In this document: piece after piece, positions 35,039 to 44,567 of the stretch | Layout: each line of letters starts with the position of its first letter | Position numbering within the stretch: the first letter of the stretch is position 1 | From: VFZS01 sp964353255 | Lineage (GTDB): Bacteria; Acidobacteriota; Terriglobia; Bryobacterales; Bryobacteraceae | Direction of reading: 5' to 3' | Length of the DNA stretch: 64,000 nt | Assembly (NCBI GenBank): GCA_964353255.1 | Contig: CAYGVJ010000005.1 | Coordinates: forward strand, 1 to 64,000 | Program-made: the position numbers and the translations under genes | Notes under the pieces: generated by a model | Databases searched by the model: none | What the model was told of the DNA's origin: nothing | The model's input: only the letters and a program-made list of their open reading frames with translations

Positions 35039-35968
35039 CTACTGCGGGCGGCCCACTTCCACCTGCTCGTAAATCTCCCGGGTTTCTTCCAGGGAGGCGA
35101 ACCGCACGCCGGGCAGCCGCGCCGAGGCGGTGCCGGCCGCCACGCCCCAGCGCAGCGCGTCAGGAAAGTCCGACCCGCGCGTCATGGCCCACACCAGAGC
35201 GGCTGCCAGCGCATCGCCTGCGCCGATGGGGCACACCGCATCGACCAGTGGCGGGATGGCCTCGATGGTGTGGCCCTCGAAGCTCCCCACCGCCCCCCGG
35301 CTGCCCAGCGACAGCACCACCGCCTCCGGCCCCATGCGCCGGATCTGGGCCGCGGCTTCCAGGTAGTGGGTGCGAGTCACCAGCGCGGTGTCAAGCAGCC
35401 GCTCGGCTTCGTGCTGACTGGGCGCCACCACGGTGGGCCCCGCCTGCACGCCTTCCAGCAAGGCCTCGCCGTCAGTGTCCAGCAGGGTCTTGACTTTCGC
35501 CTGCCGCGCCATCTTGAGCAGCTTCGAATAGAAGCTGGGGGGCACCCCGGGCGGAATGCTGCCGCACATCATGAGCCATTCCGCGGCCGGCAGCTTGGCC
35601 CGCACCACGGCTTCCAGCCTCTCCAGCTCCGGGCCGCTGATGTAAGGGCCGACTTCGTTGAGCTTGACCGTCAGCCCGCGCTGGTCGGTGATGGTCAGAT
35701 TGGTCCGGATCTCATTGGCGATAGGGACAATCTCCACCGGGAACCGGCAACCGGAGAGAAATTTCTCGAATCGGGCGCCGGAGGCGCCGCCGGACACGGC
35801 GATGGCGATGGTCTCGCCCCCGAAGGAGCTGATCACTCGGGACGCGTTGATGCCGCGTCCGCCGGCCGATTCGGAAGTGGAGGATATGTACGCCCGGTCG
35901 TCGAATACCAGGCGGTCCACCGTAAAGTTGCGGTCGATGGCCGGATTCAGCGTGAGCGTCAGGATCAA
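35039..35968 (-). CDS. PfkB-family sugar kinase (1-phosphofructokinase/tagatose-6-P kinase type)
   Basis: A 309-residue ribokinase-fold kinase: opening ILTLTLNPAIDRNFTVDRL, AGGRGINASRV (GG motif), CGSIPPGVP and the C-terminal anion-hole motif PIGAGDALAAALVWA with catalytic Asp in GAGD. These mark the FruK/LacC subgroup acting on phosphorylated hexoses. The start is TTG 35968; TAGAAT lies 6 nt upstream. No sugar-transport genes are adjacent. Confidence 0.88.
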   Translation of the reverse strand: MILTLTLNPAIDRNFTVDRLVFDDRAYISSTSESAGGRGINASRVISSFGGETIAIAVSGGASGARFEKFLSGCRFPVEIVPIANEIRTNLTITDQRGLTVKLNEVGPYISGPELERLEAVVRAKLPAAEWLMMCGSIPPGVPPSFYSKLLKMARQAKVKTLLDTDGEALLEGVQAGPTVVAPSQHEAERLLDTALVTRTHYLEAAAQIRRMGPEAVVLSLGSRGAVGSFEGHTIEAIPPLVDAVCPIGAGDALAAALVWAMTRGSDFPDALRWGVAAGTASARLPGVRFASLEETREIYEQVEVGRPQ

Positions 35969-35974
35969 GTTCTG

Positions 35975-35980
35975 ATTCTA
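35975..35980 (-). promoter_or_regulatory. -10 TAGAAT, 6 nt before TTG 35968
   Basis: TAGAAT, CAGAAC, then the TTG start of the PfkB-type gene. A leaderless TTG would be unusual. Confidence 0.45.
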
Positions 35981-35983
35981 TCC

Positions 35984-36772
35984 TCAGTCGCTCTTGCCGC
36001 GCCGGAAGCGCGCCCGAGCCGCCGCCGTCATCTTCTCGGTGGCGTACTGGAAGATCAGGCGGGGCGCGCGGTCCTTCCACTCCAGCAGGAAGGCCTCGAC
36101 CGGAGCGGGTTGCTTCTTCCAGGCCTCGCGCAGAAACCAGCCCACCCCCTGCTGCACCGCCTTCTCGGGATCCATCATCAGCGGGCGCAGGAAATCGAGC
36201 AGGGGGCCGACCTTGGGTTGTGCCTTGAGCAGGCCCAGCATGGCCACCGGCACCGCCCGCCGCTGGTACTTCAACCTCGACTCCCGCCAGGCGGCCAGTC
36301 CTTCGAGTTTGACGCGGCGGCTTTCGAGCAGCGGGGCGATAATCTCCGCACACAGCACGTCCGTGTGGGCCCAGTTGCGGATGCCCGCCTCGAACCACTT
36401 GCCCAGCCCGTCGAGACTCGTCGCATCGAGCTGGTCGCGGTGCGCGACGACGAAACGGATGGCCAGAGCGCCTTCTTCATACTTGCCGCTCTCAAACAGC
36501 AGTTCTCCCAGCTTCAGGAAACCGCGCAAGCCCAGGTCGCCATAGCGCTCCAGCCACTCCTTCTGTTTCTCGGTCCATACCGGGTGGTTCTTGTCATTCA
36601 GCCCCCAGGCGTCATAGCCCTCCGCGAAATAGCGCGCCCACTTGGCCGCCTGGCTGGGGTTGGCATTGGCCGAGCAATACGACCGAATCTCCCGCGCGAG
36701 GCTGCCCACCCGGTCGGTCTTTCCGCTGCGGCGCCCTGAAGCGGGTTTCGACTGTTGCGCTGGCTTGGGCAT
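35984..36772 (-). CDS. DNA alkylation repair (AlkD-like HEAT) protein
   Basis: A 262-residue HEAT-repeat protein. After a basic N-terminus (PKPAQQSKPASGRRSG), helical text such as GLGKWFEAGIRNWAHTDVLC and QQGVGWFLREAWKKQPAPVE is characteristic of AlkC/AlkD-like glycosylases, which remove alkylated bases without base flipping. ATG 36772 is preferred to the upstream start at 36826, which would overlap the divergent vapB promoter. It is 15 nt from the pfkB-type gene. Confidence 0.75.
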   Translation of the reverse strand: MPKPAQQSKPASGRRSGKTDRVGSLAREIRSYCSANANPSQAAKWARYFAEGYDAWGLNDKNHPVWTEKQKEWLERYGDLGLRGFLKLGELLFESGKYEEGALAIRFVVAHRDQLDATSLDGLGKWFEAGIRNWAHTDVLCAEIIAPLLESRRVKLEGLAAWRESRLKYQRRAVPVAMLGLLKAQPKVGPLLDFLRPLMMDPEKAVQQGVGWFLREAWKKQPAPVEAFLLEWKDRAPRLIFQYATEKMTAAARARFRRGKSD

Positions 36773-36814
36773 CAAGCGCAGGATAGCACGATCCGGTCTG
36801 CGGTTTCCGTGTGG

Positions 36815-36820
36815 TATCCT
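36815..36820 (+). promoter_or_regulatory. -10 TATCCT, 6 nt before vapB ATG
   Basis: TATCCT, GGCCAT, ATG 36827; leaderless-type spacing for the second vapBC operon. Confidence 0.5.
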
Positions 36821-36826
36821 GGCCAT

Positions 36827-37072
36827 ATGAAAACAACGATCGATGTTGCTAGCAACATTCTGGACCGCTCCCGGGACCGGGCGCGCCGCGACGGCCTCAC
36901 CCTGCGCGAACTGGTCGAGGAAGGGCTCGAACTTGCGCTGGCAGAGCGGGAACGGCTTCGCAGGGCTCCCGTGAAGCCCGTCACCTTCCGCGGCCGGGGC
37001 CTGGCGCCCGAGTTTCGCGGCGCGCGCTGGGCCCGGATCCGCGACGCCGCCTACGAGGGGCGCGGGTCATGA
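36827..37072 (+). CDS. vapB: VapB-type antitoxin
   Basis: An 81-residue protein beginning MKTTIDVASNILDRSRDRAR with RELVEEGLELALAE, an RHH-like DNA-binding start, and a basic/Gly tail with AAYEGRGS. It is followed by vapC with a 4-nt overlap (37069-37072). Confidence 0.8.
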   Translation: MKTTIDVASNILDRSRDRARRDGLTLRELVEEGLELALAERERLRRAPVKPVTFRGRGLAPEFRGARWARIRDAAYEGRGS

Positions 37073-37518
37073 TCGCCGTGGATACGAACGTCCTCATCTA
37101 CGCGCACCGCCAGGACGCCGAATGGCACCACGAGGCGCTGGCCACGCTGAAGCGCCTGGCTGAGGGACCGCGAAGGTGGGCCATCCCGTGGCCCTGCGTG
37201 CATGAGTTCATCTCCATCACTACGCACCCGTCGATCTACGTGCCGCCCAGCCCCCTGCCGCTGGCGCTGGAAGCGATGCGCGTCTGGCTCAGTTGCCCGT
37301 CGTGCCGCGCCATCGGCGAAGGCCCGGACCACCTGGCCGTTCTGGAAGGCCTGGCGTTGAAGGGAAAGGTTCGGGGCCCGATGATCCACGACGCCCGTAT
37401 CGCCGCCATTTGCCTGCAGAACGGCGTCATCGAGCTGTGGTCCGCGGACCGGGACTTGACGCGCTTCAGAGAACTGAGAGTCGTCAACCCGCTGGTAGGG
37501 CGGGCAAGGAGACCCTGA
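37069..37518 (+). CDS. vapC: VapC-type PIN-domain toxin
   Basis: A 149-residue PIN protein: MIAVDTNVLIYAHRQDAEWH (metal Asp), Glu in PCVHEFISI, D in MIHDARIAAIC and the ADRDLTRF end. The last residues VGRARRP are followed at once by an open frame of the OLD-like gene, suggesting the junction lies at or just past the C-terminus. Confidence 0.85.
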   Translation: MIAVDTNVLIYAHRQDAEWHHEALATLKRLAEGPRRWAIPWPCVHEFISITTHPSIYVPPSPLPLALEAMRVWLSCPSCRAIGEGPDHLAVLEGLALKGKVRGPMIHDARIAAICLQNGVIELWSADRDLTRFRELRVVNPLVGRARRP

Positions 37519-39107
37519 CAGAAAGGGCGTGGAGCACTATCCTTCGAGCCCGGGCCCGTCACGGTTTTCGTTGGCCCGAACAACTCCGGTAAGACGTTGA
37601 TACTTCGGGGAATTTACCGTCATATCCTCCACGCAGAGGACGAGCGCCGCGGTGCGAGATGGTGGATTCTCGACCAACTGGCCATCAGGTGGCCTTCGTG
37701 GGGCGAGATACAGCCCTTTTTCGCCCTCAATCCGGTCACCATCTGGGGAGCCGACAGGGACTGGGGCTGGATCTGCTCGGCAGTTGAAGACCGGCATGAT
37801 GCCGCGGTTTCGAAGCTGGCCTCCGAGGCTATCGTGCGCGCCTCGACTCTGCTGTTGGACGGCGAGCGGCGTCTTTCCCTGCTCCAGCCGGTCCAAGCTT
37901 CAGACCCGCGCTCCCAGCCCACGGGAATCCTCCAAGCGCTGTTTCAGGACGACACGAGACGGAACCGACTCGCCCCCTCGTCCACGACGCATTCGGCTTC
38001 CACTTCGTCGTAGACCCCACCCATCCCCCGAGGCTAGAGCCACGGTTGTCGAGGATTCTTCCCAGCGGTCCCGAGATTCAGAAGTCGTTCGGCCAAGACG
38101 CAATCAGGTTTTTTGATCAAGCAGTCGCCATCGCGGACATGGGAGACGGCATAAAGGCGTTCTGCGGGGTCATGGCTGCTGTGCTGGCGTCCGATGTCAG
38201 GATCGTCCTCATCGACGAGCCCGAGGCTTTTCTTCATCCGCCCACAGCGAGGAAACTTGGGACTAATCTAGTCATCCTTGGTGCTGAGCGCCAGGGCAGT
38301 CTTGTCGTATCGACACACAGCGCGGACGTCCTCATGGGGTGTGTCCAAGCCGGGAAGTGCCTCAACATCGTGCGGTTGACCTACCAGGAAGACATGGCTA
38401 CGGCACGACTGCTCCCGCCGGATGAGATCAGGCAACTGATGCTCGACCCGCTGCTTCGGTCAACCGCTGTGCTCTCGGCTCTCTTCTACCGGGGTGCCGT
38501 GGTCTGTGAAGGCGACTCCGACCGGGTTTTGTATCAGGAGATCAACGAGCGCCTCATCGCCTCCGGCCAGCCCGGCTGCGCCGACTGCGTGTTCCTGAAT
38601 GCACAGAACAAGAGCACGATTCGTAGGATTATCGAGCCCCTCAGGAAAATGGGCGTCCCCGCCGCTGCGGTGGTGGACCTCGACATCCTGAAAGGAGATG
38701 ACCTAAAGGACCTCCTGAGAGCTGCCTCGGTACCCGATGGCGTCGTCAAGGGCTTGGGCCAGCTCCGCGGCGAAATTGAGGCAGCCTTCAAACGGGGCGG
38801 TCGGGATCCAGGGAAGGACGGCATCGACGCACTTGCAGGAGACGAACGCGAATCGGCGCAAAAGCTCCTGTCGGATCTGAAGGAATACGGCATCTTCGTC
38901 GTCCCAGTTGGCAACTTGGAGCGGTGGCTGCCGGAACTCAACGTGGTAGGCGAGAAGAGCCAGTGGCTCAGTAACGTGCTTACGGCGTTGGGCAGCGACC
39001 CCGGTTCAGCGCGTTACGTACTACCGAAAGCCGGAGACGTATGGAGTTTCATTGAAGAGATCGGCCATTGGATAGTGAACCCTCACAGAAAGGGCGTGCC
39101 AGATTGA
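37519..39107 (+). pseudogene. OLD-like AAA ATPase/TOPRIM nuclease, startless and frameshifted
   Basis: From 37519 the frame reads GALSFEPGPVTVFVGPNNSGKT (spans 37534-37590; Walker A GPNNSGKT) but has no ATG, GTG or TTG before Walker A. About 20 usual N-terminal residues are missing and the previous codon is the vapC stop. The frame breaks at about 37975: one frame continues LVHDAFGFHFVVDPTHPPRL and onward, so one C is missing in the C5 tract 37973-37977. Downstream text has Walker B VLIDEPEAFLHPP, H-loop VVSTHSADV, TOPRIM Glu in VVCEGDSDRVLY and AVVDLDI, ending at 39107. OLD-family nucleases act in anti-phage defence. As written the gene is inactive, although a sequencing error at the homopolymer cannot be excluded. 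Confidence 0.75.
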
Positions 39108-39190
39108 CGCGGCACACCGGCCGCCAGGAGCACTTGGCGGTTCAATGATCGCGTAAGGAGTGTTATGCTGAAGTAAGGAGGCGGAACGAC

Positions 39191-39430
39191 GTGCCGTGCG
39201 AGGCCAAGCTGACCAGCAAAGGCCAGATCACCGTGCCCTGCGAAATCCGCCGGCTCCTAGGGGTGCGCCAGGGCGACCGGCTGGTCTTCGAGACCGACGG
39301 AGGCGCCGTGCGCATGCGGCCTCTCCACGCTGAGAGCCCCTTCGCCAAGTATCGGGCCATTGGTAATCCGGGAATGGCTTCCGGCCGCAAGGCGGTCGTC
39401 CGCTGGGTGCGCCAGTTGCGCGGTCAATGA
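39191..39430 (+). CDS. AbrB/MazE-type (SpoVT-AbrB) antitoxin
   Basis: A 79-residue swapped-hairpin DNA-binding protein: CEAKLTSKGQITVPCEIRRLLGVRQGDRL, the canonical AbrB opening (16 residues TSKGQITVP...R). GTG 39191 has AAGGAGG upstream and TATGCT at about 39167. It overlaps the PIN gene by 4 nt, the usual antitoxin-toxin order. Confidence 0.85.
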   Translation: MPCEAKLTSKGQITVPCEIRRLLGVRQGDRLVFETDGGAVRMRPLHAESPFAKYRAIGNPGMASGRKAVVRWVRQLRGQ

Positions 39431-39671
39431 CCACGGTCATCGACACGAACGTCATCGTTGCCCTCTGGGACCGCGACCTTGCCCTCAGCACCGCTGCCCA
39501 GTCGGCCCTGGACGCGGCGCTCCAGCAGGGAGCGCTGATTGTGCCGGCGCCGGTCTTTGCCGAACTGATGGCTGCTCCCGGCAGGAACGAACGCTTTCTG
39601 GACGCCTTTTTCCGCGACACCGGCATCCTCGTGGACTGGAACCTGGACCAGCGCGCCTGGCGCATGGCAGG

Positions 39672-39732
39672 ACGGCGAACTGAAGTTCGCCGCGGCACGC
39701 TCAAGCGTGCGCCACGATGTCACCTTGGCAGG
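39672..39732. repeat. Hairpin repeat, copy A
   Basis: About 61 bp containing hairpins GGCGAACT-GA-AGTTCGCC (39674-39691) and GCACGCT-CA-AGCGTGC (39695-39710). The first 30 bases are identical to 47634-47663 and the last 31 match 48946-48976 at 27 positions. In that second copy an IS element is inserted. Both copies sit at the broken end of a gene. Confidence 0.85.
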
Positions 39733-39754
39733 CCACGAAACGTAGAAACTCCAG

Positions 39755-39782
39755 GGCGCAGAGGACTCGAGTCCTCTGCGCC
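39755..39782. repeat. 28-bp perfect palindrome
   Basis: Arms GGCGCAGAGGACT and AGTCCTCTGCGCC around CG. It has the same CT-NN-AG core as the two hairpins in copy A just upstream. It lies within the read-through end of the PIN remnant and next to the convergent VIT/VWA gene. Confidence 0.85.
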
Positions 39783-39804
39783 ACTGCGGTGAAGTGGTGC
39801 GCCG

Positions 39805-42189
39805 CTAGCCCCGGATTCGCGGCGCGACGTAGCGCACCACGCTGAGTTCGGCCAGCGCGGTCAGCTTCTCGATGGGCAGGCGTCCGATGACCAGCTTGGC
39901 GGTCGTCGGTTGCAGCACCACCTCGAAGCCCAGGTTCTTGAGCTGCTTGAGGGTCTCGGGCGAAGTGTCGGTAAGGAAGATCTGGATCTCGGCCTTGCCG
40001 TTCGCGACGAACTTGGCTTCCTCGGCAGTGAGCTTGAAGCCCGGGGTCTTCAGCCGGTCGGCGAGAGCCTGGAGCGCCGGGTGCAGTTTGGCTCTCTTCT
40101 GCTCGGCCGGGGACAGGACCCGCGCGGCGTCCGCCACGGCGACGCTCTCCGCCATTCGCGGCGCTGCCAGGGGCTGGGCGCGGTAGACTCCACCGGTCAC
40201 GCCGCCGGCGACGCCGCCCACCACGCCGGCTGACTTTCGGGCCATCATTGCGGATGGCGCAAATGCTGTCTGCTCGCCCTGGGGGCCGAAGACGCCTTCA
40301 TAGCTGACGCCCTCGGGCATCTCGACGGGCACCTCGATGCGGTGGGGTTGGCCGCCTTCGGTGACGATCATTTCCTCGACGGCGACGAAGGAAGTGAACT
40401 GGGTCATCAGGCGATACTCGAGGCCGAGCTGGGTGATGGCCTCGCGGACCTCCTGGCGCGCATTGCCTTGCTGGATGCCGCTGTAGTCCTGGCCCATCAG
40501 CTCATCGATGCGGGTGCGCGCCCAGAGGGTGGCAAGCACGTCGTGCTGGGGCTCGGCGGCGGGCAGGGCAACGGGGATCTGGGTCGTGAAGTCACGCCCG
40601 CCGAGCTTGCCGCGCAGGCGGACGGAGGCGCGCGCCGGGGCGCTGTAGCGCCCGCAGAGGATGACGGGCTTGGCGCTGAACATGTCGGGGATGCGCTTGG
40701 GGTAGATCTCGGTGACGGGCAGGCCGGCCCAGTCGAGGGCGATGTCGGTGAGCAGCGGGTTGCGGACGCGCTCATGGAACCGCTTGGCGGCCGCGGAGCC
40801 GTCGTCTTTGAGGCCCACGAACTCGACCTCGCCGCGCCCGTATTCGGCCATTTTGCTCAACAGGAACCGGTTCACCGAGCTGCCGATGCCGAAGGCGAAG
40901 ACACGGGCGTTAGGGTGCTTCTGCACCTCGGAGATGATCTCCATGTCGTTGCCCACGTAACCGTCGGTCATGAAGCAGACGATGCGGATGTGGCCCTGGG
41001 AATCCGAAGGGTCAAGGGCCGCGCGGATGGCCTTCATCATTTCGGTTCCGCCGCCTCCCGAGCGCGAGGCCAGGAATTCCTGGGCCCGGCGGAGGTTATC
41101 CGGGGTGGCGGGGACAGGCTCGGGGAAGAGGATGCGGGTATCGCCGGAGAACGTGATGAGGTTGAAGGTGTCGCGGGGGTAGAGGCCGTCGAGGGCGAGC
41201 TTCATGGTCTCTTTGGCCTTCTCGACGGGGAAACCGCTCATCGAGCCGGAGGTGTCGAGCACGAAGACCAGCTCCTTGGGCATGACGTCCTCGGCGACTA
41301 CGCGCTCAGGCGGCTGCAAGATCAAGGTGATGAAGCCGCCACGCGCGGCGCGATGGGTCAGGACGGCGGTTTCGATCTTGCGGCCGACGACATCGTAGTT
41401 GAGGATGAAGTCCTTGTTGGGGAGGACGGCCAGGTCGCGGAGGCGCACGACAGCGCGGGTGGGACTGGGGCGTTCGATGAAGGTTTCGTGGGTGCGGCAG
41501 GCGAGGCCGTCGATGGGGACGCCGGCATCGAGGGCCACCTCGATGGAGATGTCATGCCCGGCGCGCGTGCCCGGCTTGGCGACCGGGGGCGTGATGCGCG
41601 AGGCGTCGGGAACCTGGGTAGTGTCAGGCGCCCAACCGCCGCCGGTCCGCCCCACGGGCTGGCCGGGGATGTAGCGTGGGCCGACCACCGTGGGGAAGAC
41701 GAACTCGTAGGAGCCGGCCTCATACTTGAGGAACTCGACGTAGCTGATGGTGACCTTCACCTTCTCGCCGGGCATGATGTTGGCCACGGACTGGGTGAAG
41801 ATGTTGGGCCGCTCCTGGTCCAGCAGGCCAGCGACATGGCCGGCGGCGCGGGCGGCCTCGTAGATGGCGCGGGCCTCTTCGCGGCGCTTGATCTTGCCGA
41901 GCACGACGCGGTTGCCGACCAGCATGGTCATGTCGTCCACGGCGGCCTGGTGAGGCAGCGGGAAGGTGTAGACCGCTTCGATCTTGCGCGGGAAGGAGTT
42001 CTCGAAATCCTGGGTGACGGTGACGCGGGCCAGGAAGCCGGTGATTTCGGCCTTGACCGCGGTGTGTTTGAGCGGGCACAACCCGAGCGGCTGGCCCTGG
42101 GAGTCCACGCTGGCGAGCGACCCGGTGTCTGCGGCGAGGCCGCCTGCCAACGCGAGCACGGCGCATGCAACTACGAGTGCTGGTTTCAT
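39805..42189 (-). CDS. VIT and VWA domain protein, secreted
   Basis: A 794-residue exported protein: signal peptide MKPALVVACAVLALAGGLAA, VIT domain (VKAEITGFLARVTVTQDFEN, YTFPLPHQAAVDDMTM, KIKRREEARAIYE), then a VWA domain with a full MIDAS (VLDTSGSMSG near residue 311; SGGGGTEM; MTDGYVGND). The C-terminal third includes a Val/Gly run (GVVGGVAGGVTGGV) and an ordered end. It is the inter-alpha-trypsin-inhibitor-like layout found in bacterial surface proteins. AAGGAGG precedes the ATG. Function unknown. Confidence 0.88.
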   Translation of the reverse strand: MKPALVVACAVLALAGGLAADTGSLASVDSQGQPLGLCPLKHTAVKAEITGFLARVTVTQDFENSFPRKIEAVYTFPLPHQAAVDDMTMLVGNRVVLGKIKRREEARAIYEAARAAGHVAGLLDQERPNIFTQSVANIMPGEKVKVTISYVEFLKYEAGSYEFVFPTVVGPRYIPGQPVGRTGGGWAPDTTQVPDASRITPPVAKPGTRAGHDISIEVALDAGVPIDGLACRTHETFIERPSPTRAVVRLRDLAVLPNKDFILNYDVVGRKIETAVLTHRAARGGFITLILQPPERVVAEDVMPKELVFVLDTSGSMSGFPVEKAKETMKLALDGLYPRDTFNLITFSGDTRILFPEPVPATPDNLRRAQEFLASRSGGGGTEMMKAIRAALDPSDSQGHIRIVCFMTDGYVGNDMEIISEVQKHPNARVFAFGIGSSVNRFLLSKMAEYGRGEVEFVGLKDDGSAAAKRFHERVRNPLLTDIALDWAGLPVTEIYPKRIPDMFSAKPVILCGRYSAPARASVRLRGKLGGRDFTTQIPVALPAAEPQHDVLATLWARTRIDELMGQDYSGIQQGNARQEVREAITQLGLEYRLMTQFTSFVAVEEMIVTEGGQPHRIEVPVEMPEGVSYEGVFGPQGEQTAFAPSAMMARKSAGVVGGVAGGVTGGVYRAQPLAAPRMAESVAVADAARVLSPAEQKRAKLHPALQALADRLKTPGFKLTAEEAKFVANGKAEIQIFLTDTSPETLKQLKNLGFEVVLQPTTAKLVIGRLPIEKLTALAELSVVRYVAPRIRG

Positions 42190-42386
42190 CTCGATTCCTC
42201 CTTACATCTGGGGAATGCCGCGAGGGATCGGATCCTTTCACGCGGCACCTGGTCTGGTTGCGGCCCTGCGGCGGTGTGGTATGCTTTGTTCCGCAGGGGG
42301 ATGCCAGGACGGAGATCCTGGAAACAGGGGGATCGTGTTCACGATCCTTAGACCCCGAGAGTCGCCTGAGGAAGGAGGACACCCAC

Positions 42387-43316
42387 ATGGCGAAGTACCG
42401 CATTCTGTCTATCGACGGCGGAGGTATCAGGGGCATCGTCACGGCGATCATTATCCAGCGTCTCACCGCCGAGGCCGCCCTGAAGGGCTGGGTTGATTCG
42501 GCTGACCTGCTCGCAGGGACCTCGACGGGAGGGCTGCTGGCGCTCGGACTCGCGCACGGACTCGACATCCAGAAGATTCGAAGCCTTTACGAGGAGCGGG
42601 GAAAGGAGATCTTCGATGATTCGTGGCTCGATGACCTTCTCGATATTGGGAAGATCGCGGGAGCCGACTATGACATCAAGAATCTCGAACGCGAGTTGAA
42701 AAAAATCTTGGGAGACACGACCCTGGGACAGTTGAAGCGGCGCGTCCTGATCACCGCGTTCGACCTCGACAACGAGTCCCCTGACCCGCTCAAGCGCACG
42801 TGGAAGCCCAAGCTGTTCCACAATTTCCCGGGCAAGGGTAACGACGGAGGCGAGCTGGCGTACAAGGTTGGGCTGTACACCGCTGCCGCGCCCACGTATT
42901 TCCCCACCGTGGACGGCTATGTGGACGGAGGCGTGTACGCGTCCAACCCCAGCATGTGCGCCCTCGCTCAGACGCAGGATTCGCGGATCAAGAACGGACC
43001 GGCCCTCCAGGACGTGGTGCTGCTCTCTCTTGGAACCGGGACCTCGCTGGTTTACATCACCGGGAAAAACCTCGACTGGGGATATGCCCAGTGGGCCAAG
43101 CCTCTGGTGAGCCTCATGCTCGACGGGGTGGCAGGCATCGCCGACTACCAATGCACGCAGATTCTGGGAGAACGGTATCACCGCCTGGCGCCTGTGTTCC
43201 CGGCGGGCGTCTCGATCCCGATGGACGACGTCGAGAAGGTCCCTTACATGGTGGGGTTCGCCAACGAGCTGGACCTGGCGCCCACAGTGCAATGGTTGAA
43301 AGACTACTGGCTGTGA
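42387..43316 (+). CDS. Patatin-like phospholipase
   Basis: A 309-residue patatin hydrolase: oxyanion motif SIDGGGIRGIV (near residue 9), nucleophile Ser in LLAGTSTGGLLALGLA (near 48), and catalytic Asp in YVDGGVYASNPS (near 180). There is no signal peptide. Start ATG 42387 has AAGGAGGAC upstream; a TATGCT near 42279 may be its promoter with a leader of about 100 nt. CapV effectors of CBASS systems are patatins of this size, but no cyclase gene is adjacent, so a defence role is not supported here. Confidence 0.9.
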   Translation: MAKYRILSIDGGGIRGIVTAIIIQRLTAEAALKGWVDSADLLAGTSTGGLLALGLAHGLDIQKIRSLYEERGKEIFDDSWLDDLLDIGKIAGADYDIKNLERELKKILGDTTLGQLKRRVLITAFDLDNESPDPLKRTWKPKLFHNFPGKGNDGGELAYKVGLYTAAAPTYFPTVDGYVDGGVYASNPSMCALAQTQDSRIKNGPALQDVVLLSLGTGTSLVYITGKNLDWGYAQWAKPLVSLMLDGVAGIADYQCTQILGERYHRLAPVFPAGVSIPMDDVEKVPYMVGFANELDLAPTVQWLKDYWL

Positions 43317-43439
43317 GCCGGAATCGCCGAGCGTCGCGGTGATGTGGAAGCGCCGGCAGGCCCAGGTCCGGGCGTCGTGCTGCCTGGATTCGCTACACTG
43401 CATCTGATTGGCATACATACCGCATGCGGGAGGTTTTCC

Positions 43440-44558
<1,119 letters not shown>

Positions 44559-44567
44559 GGCGGAGAG

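Larger units (their letters stand above)
39427..39792 (+). pseudogene. PIN-domain toxin truncated by a hairpin repeat
   Basis: Residues 1-81 are a good PIN start (VIDTNVIVALWDRDLALSTA, PAPVFAELMAA, WNLDQRAWRMAG). From 39672 the frame runs into the interspersed hairpin repeat (RRTEVRRGTLKRAPRCHLG) and ends at 39792. The last third of the domain with the remaining catalytic Asp residues is gone. Confidence 0.7.

Noticed and set aside
34870..35493. A 207-codon protein starting with HepT sequence
   Set aside because: Only the first 53 codons resemble HepT. The rest is antisense to the pfkB-type gene and Pro/Arg-rich.
37973..37977. Programmed frameshift in the OLD-like gene
   Set aside because: A C5 run alone is not a recognised slippery site, and the gene also lacks a start codon, so decay or sequence error is simpler.
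40342..42351. Open frame of 669 codons on the plus strand opposite the VIT/VWA gene
   Set aside because: Mirror of a well-supported gene. The translation is low in hydrophobic structure and rich in Gly/Asp/Glu, typical of a shadow frame.
42387..43316. CBASS system around the patatin
   Set aside because: The neighbours are a VIT/VWA protein and a redoxin. No cyclic-nucleotide synthase or accessory gene is present.
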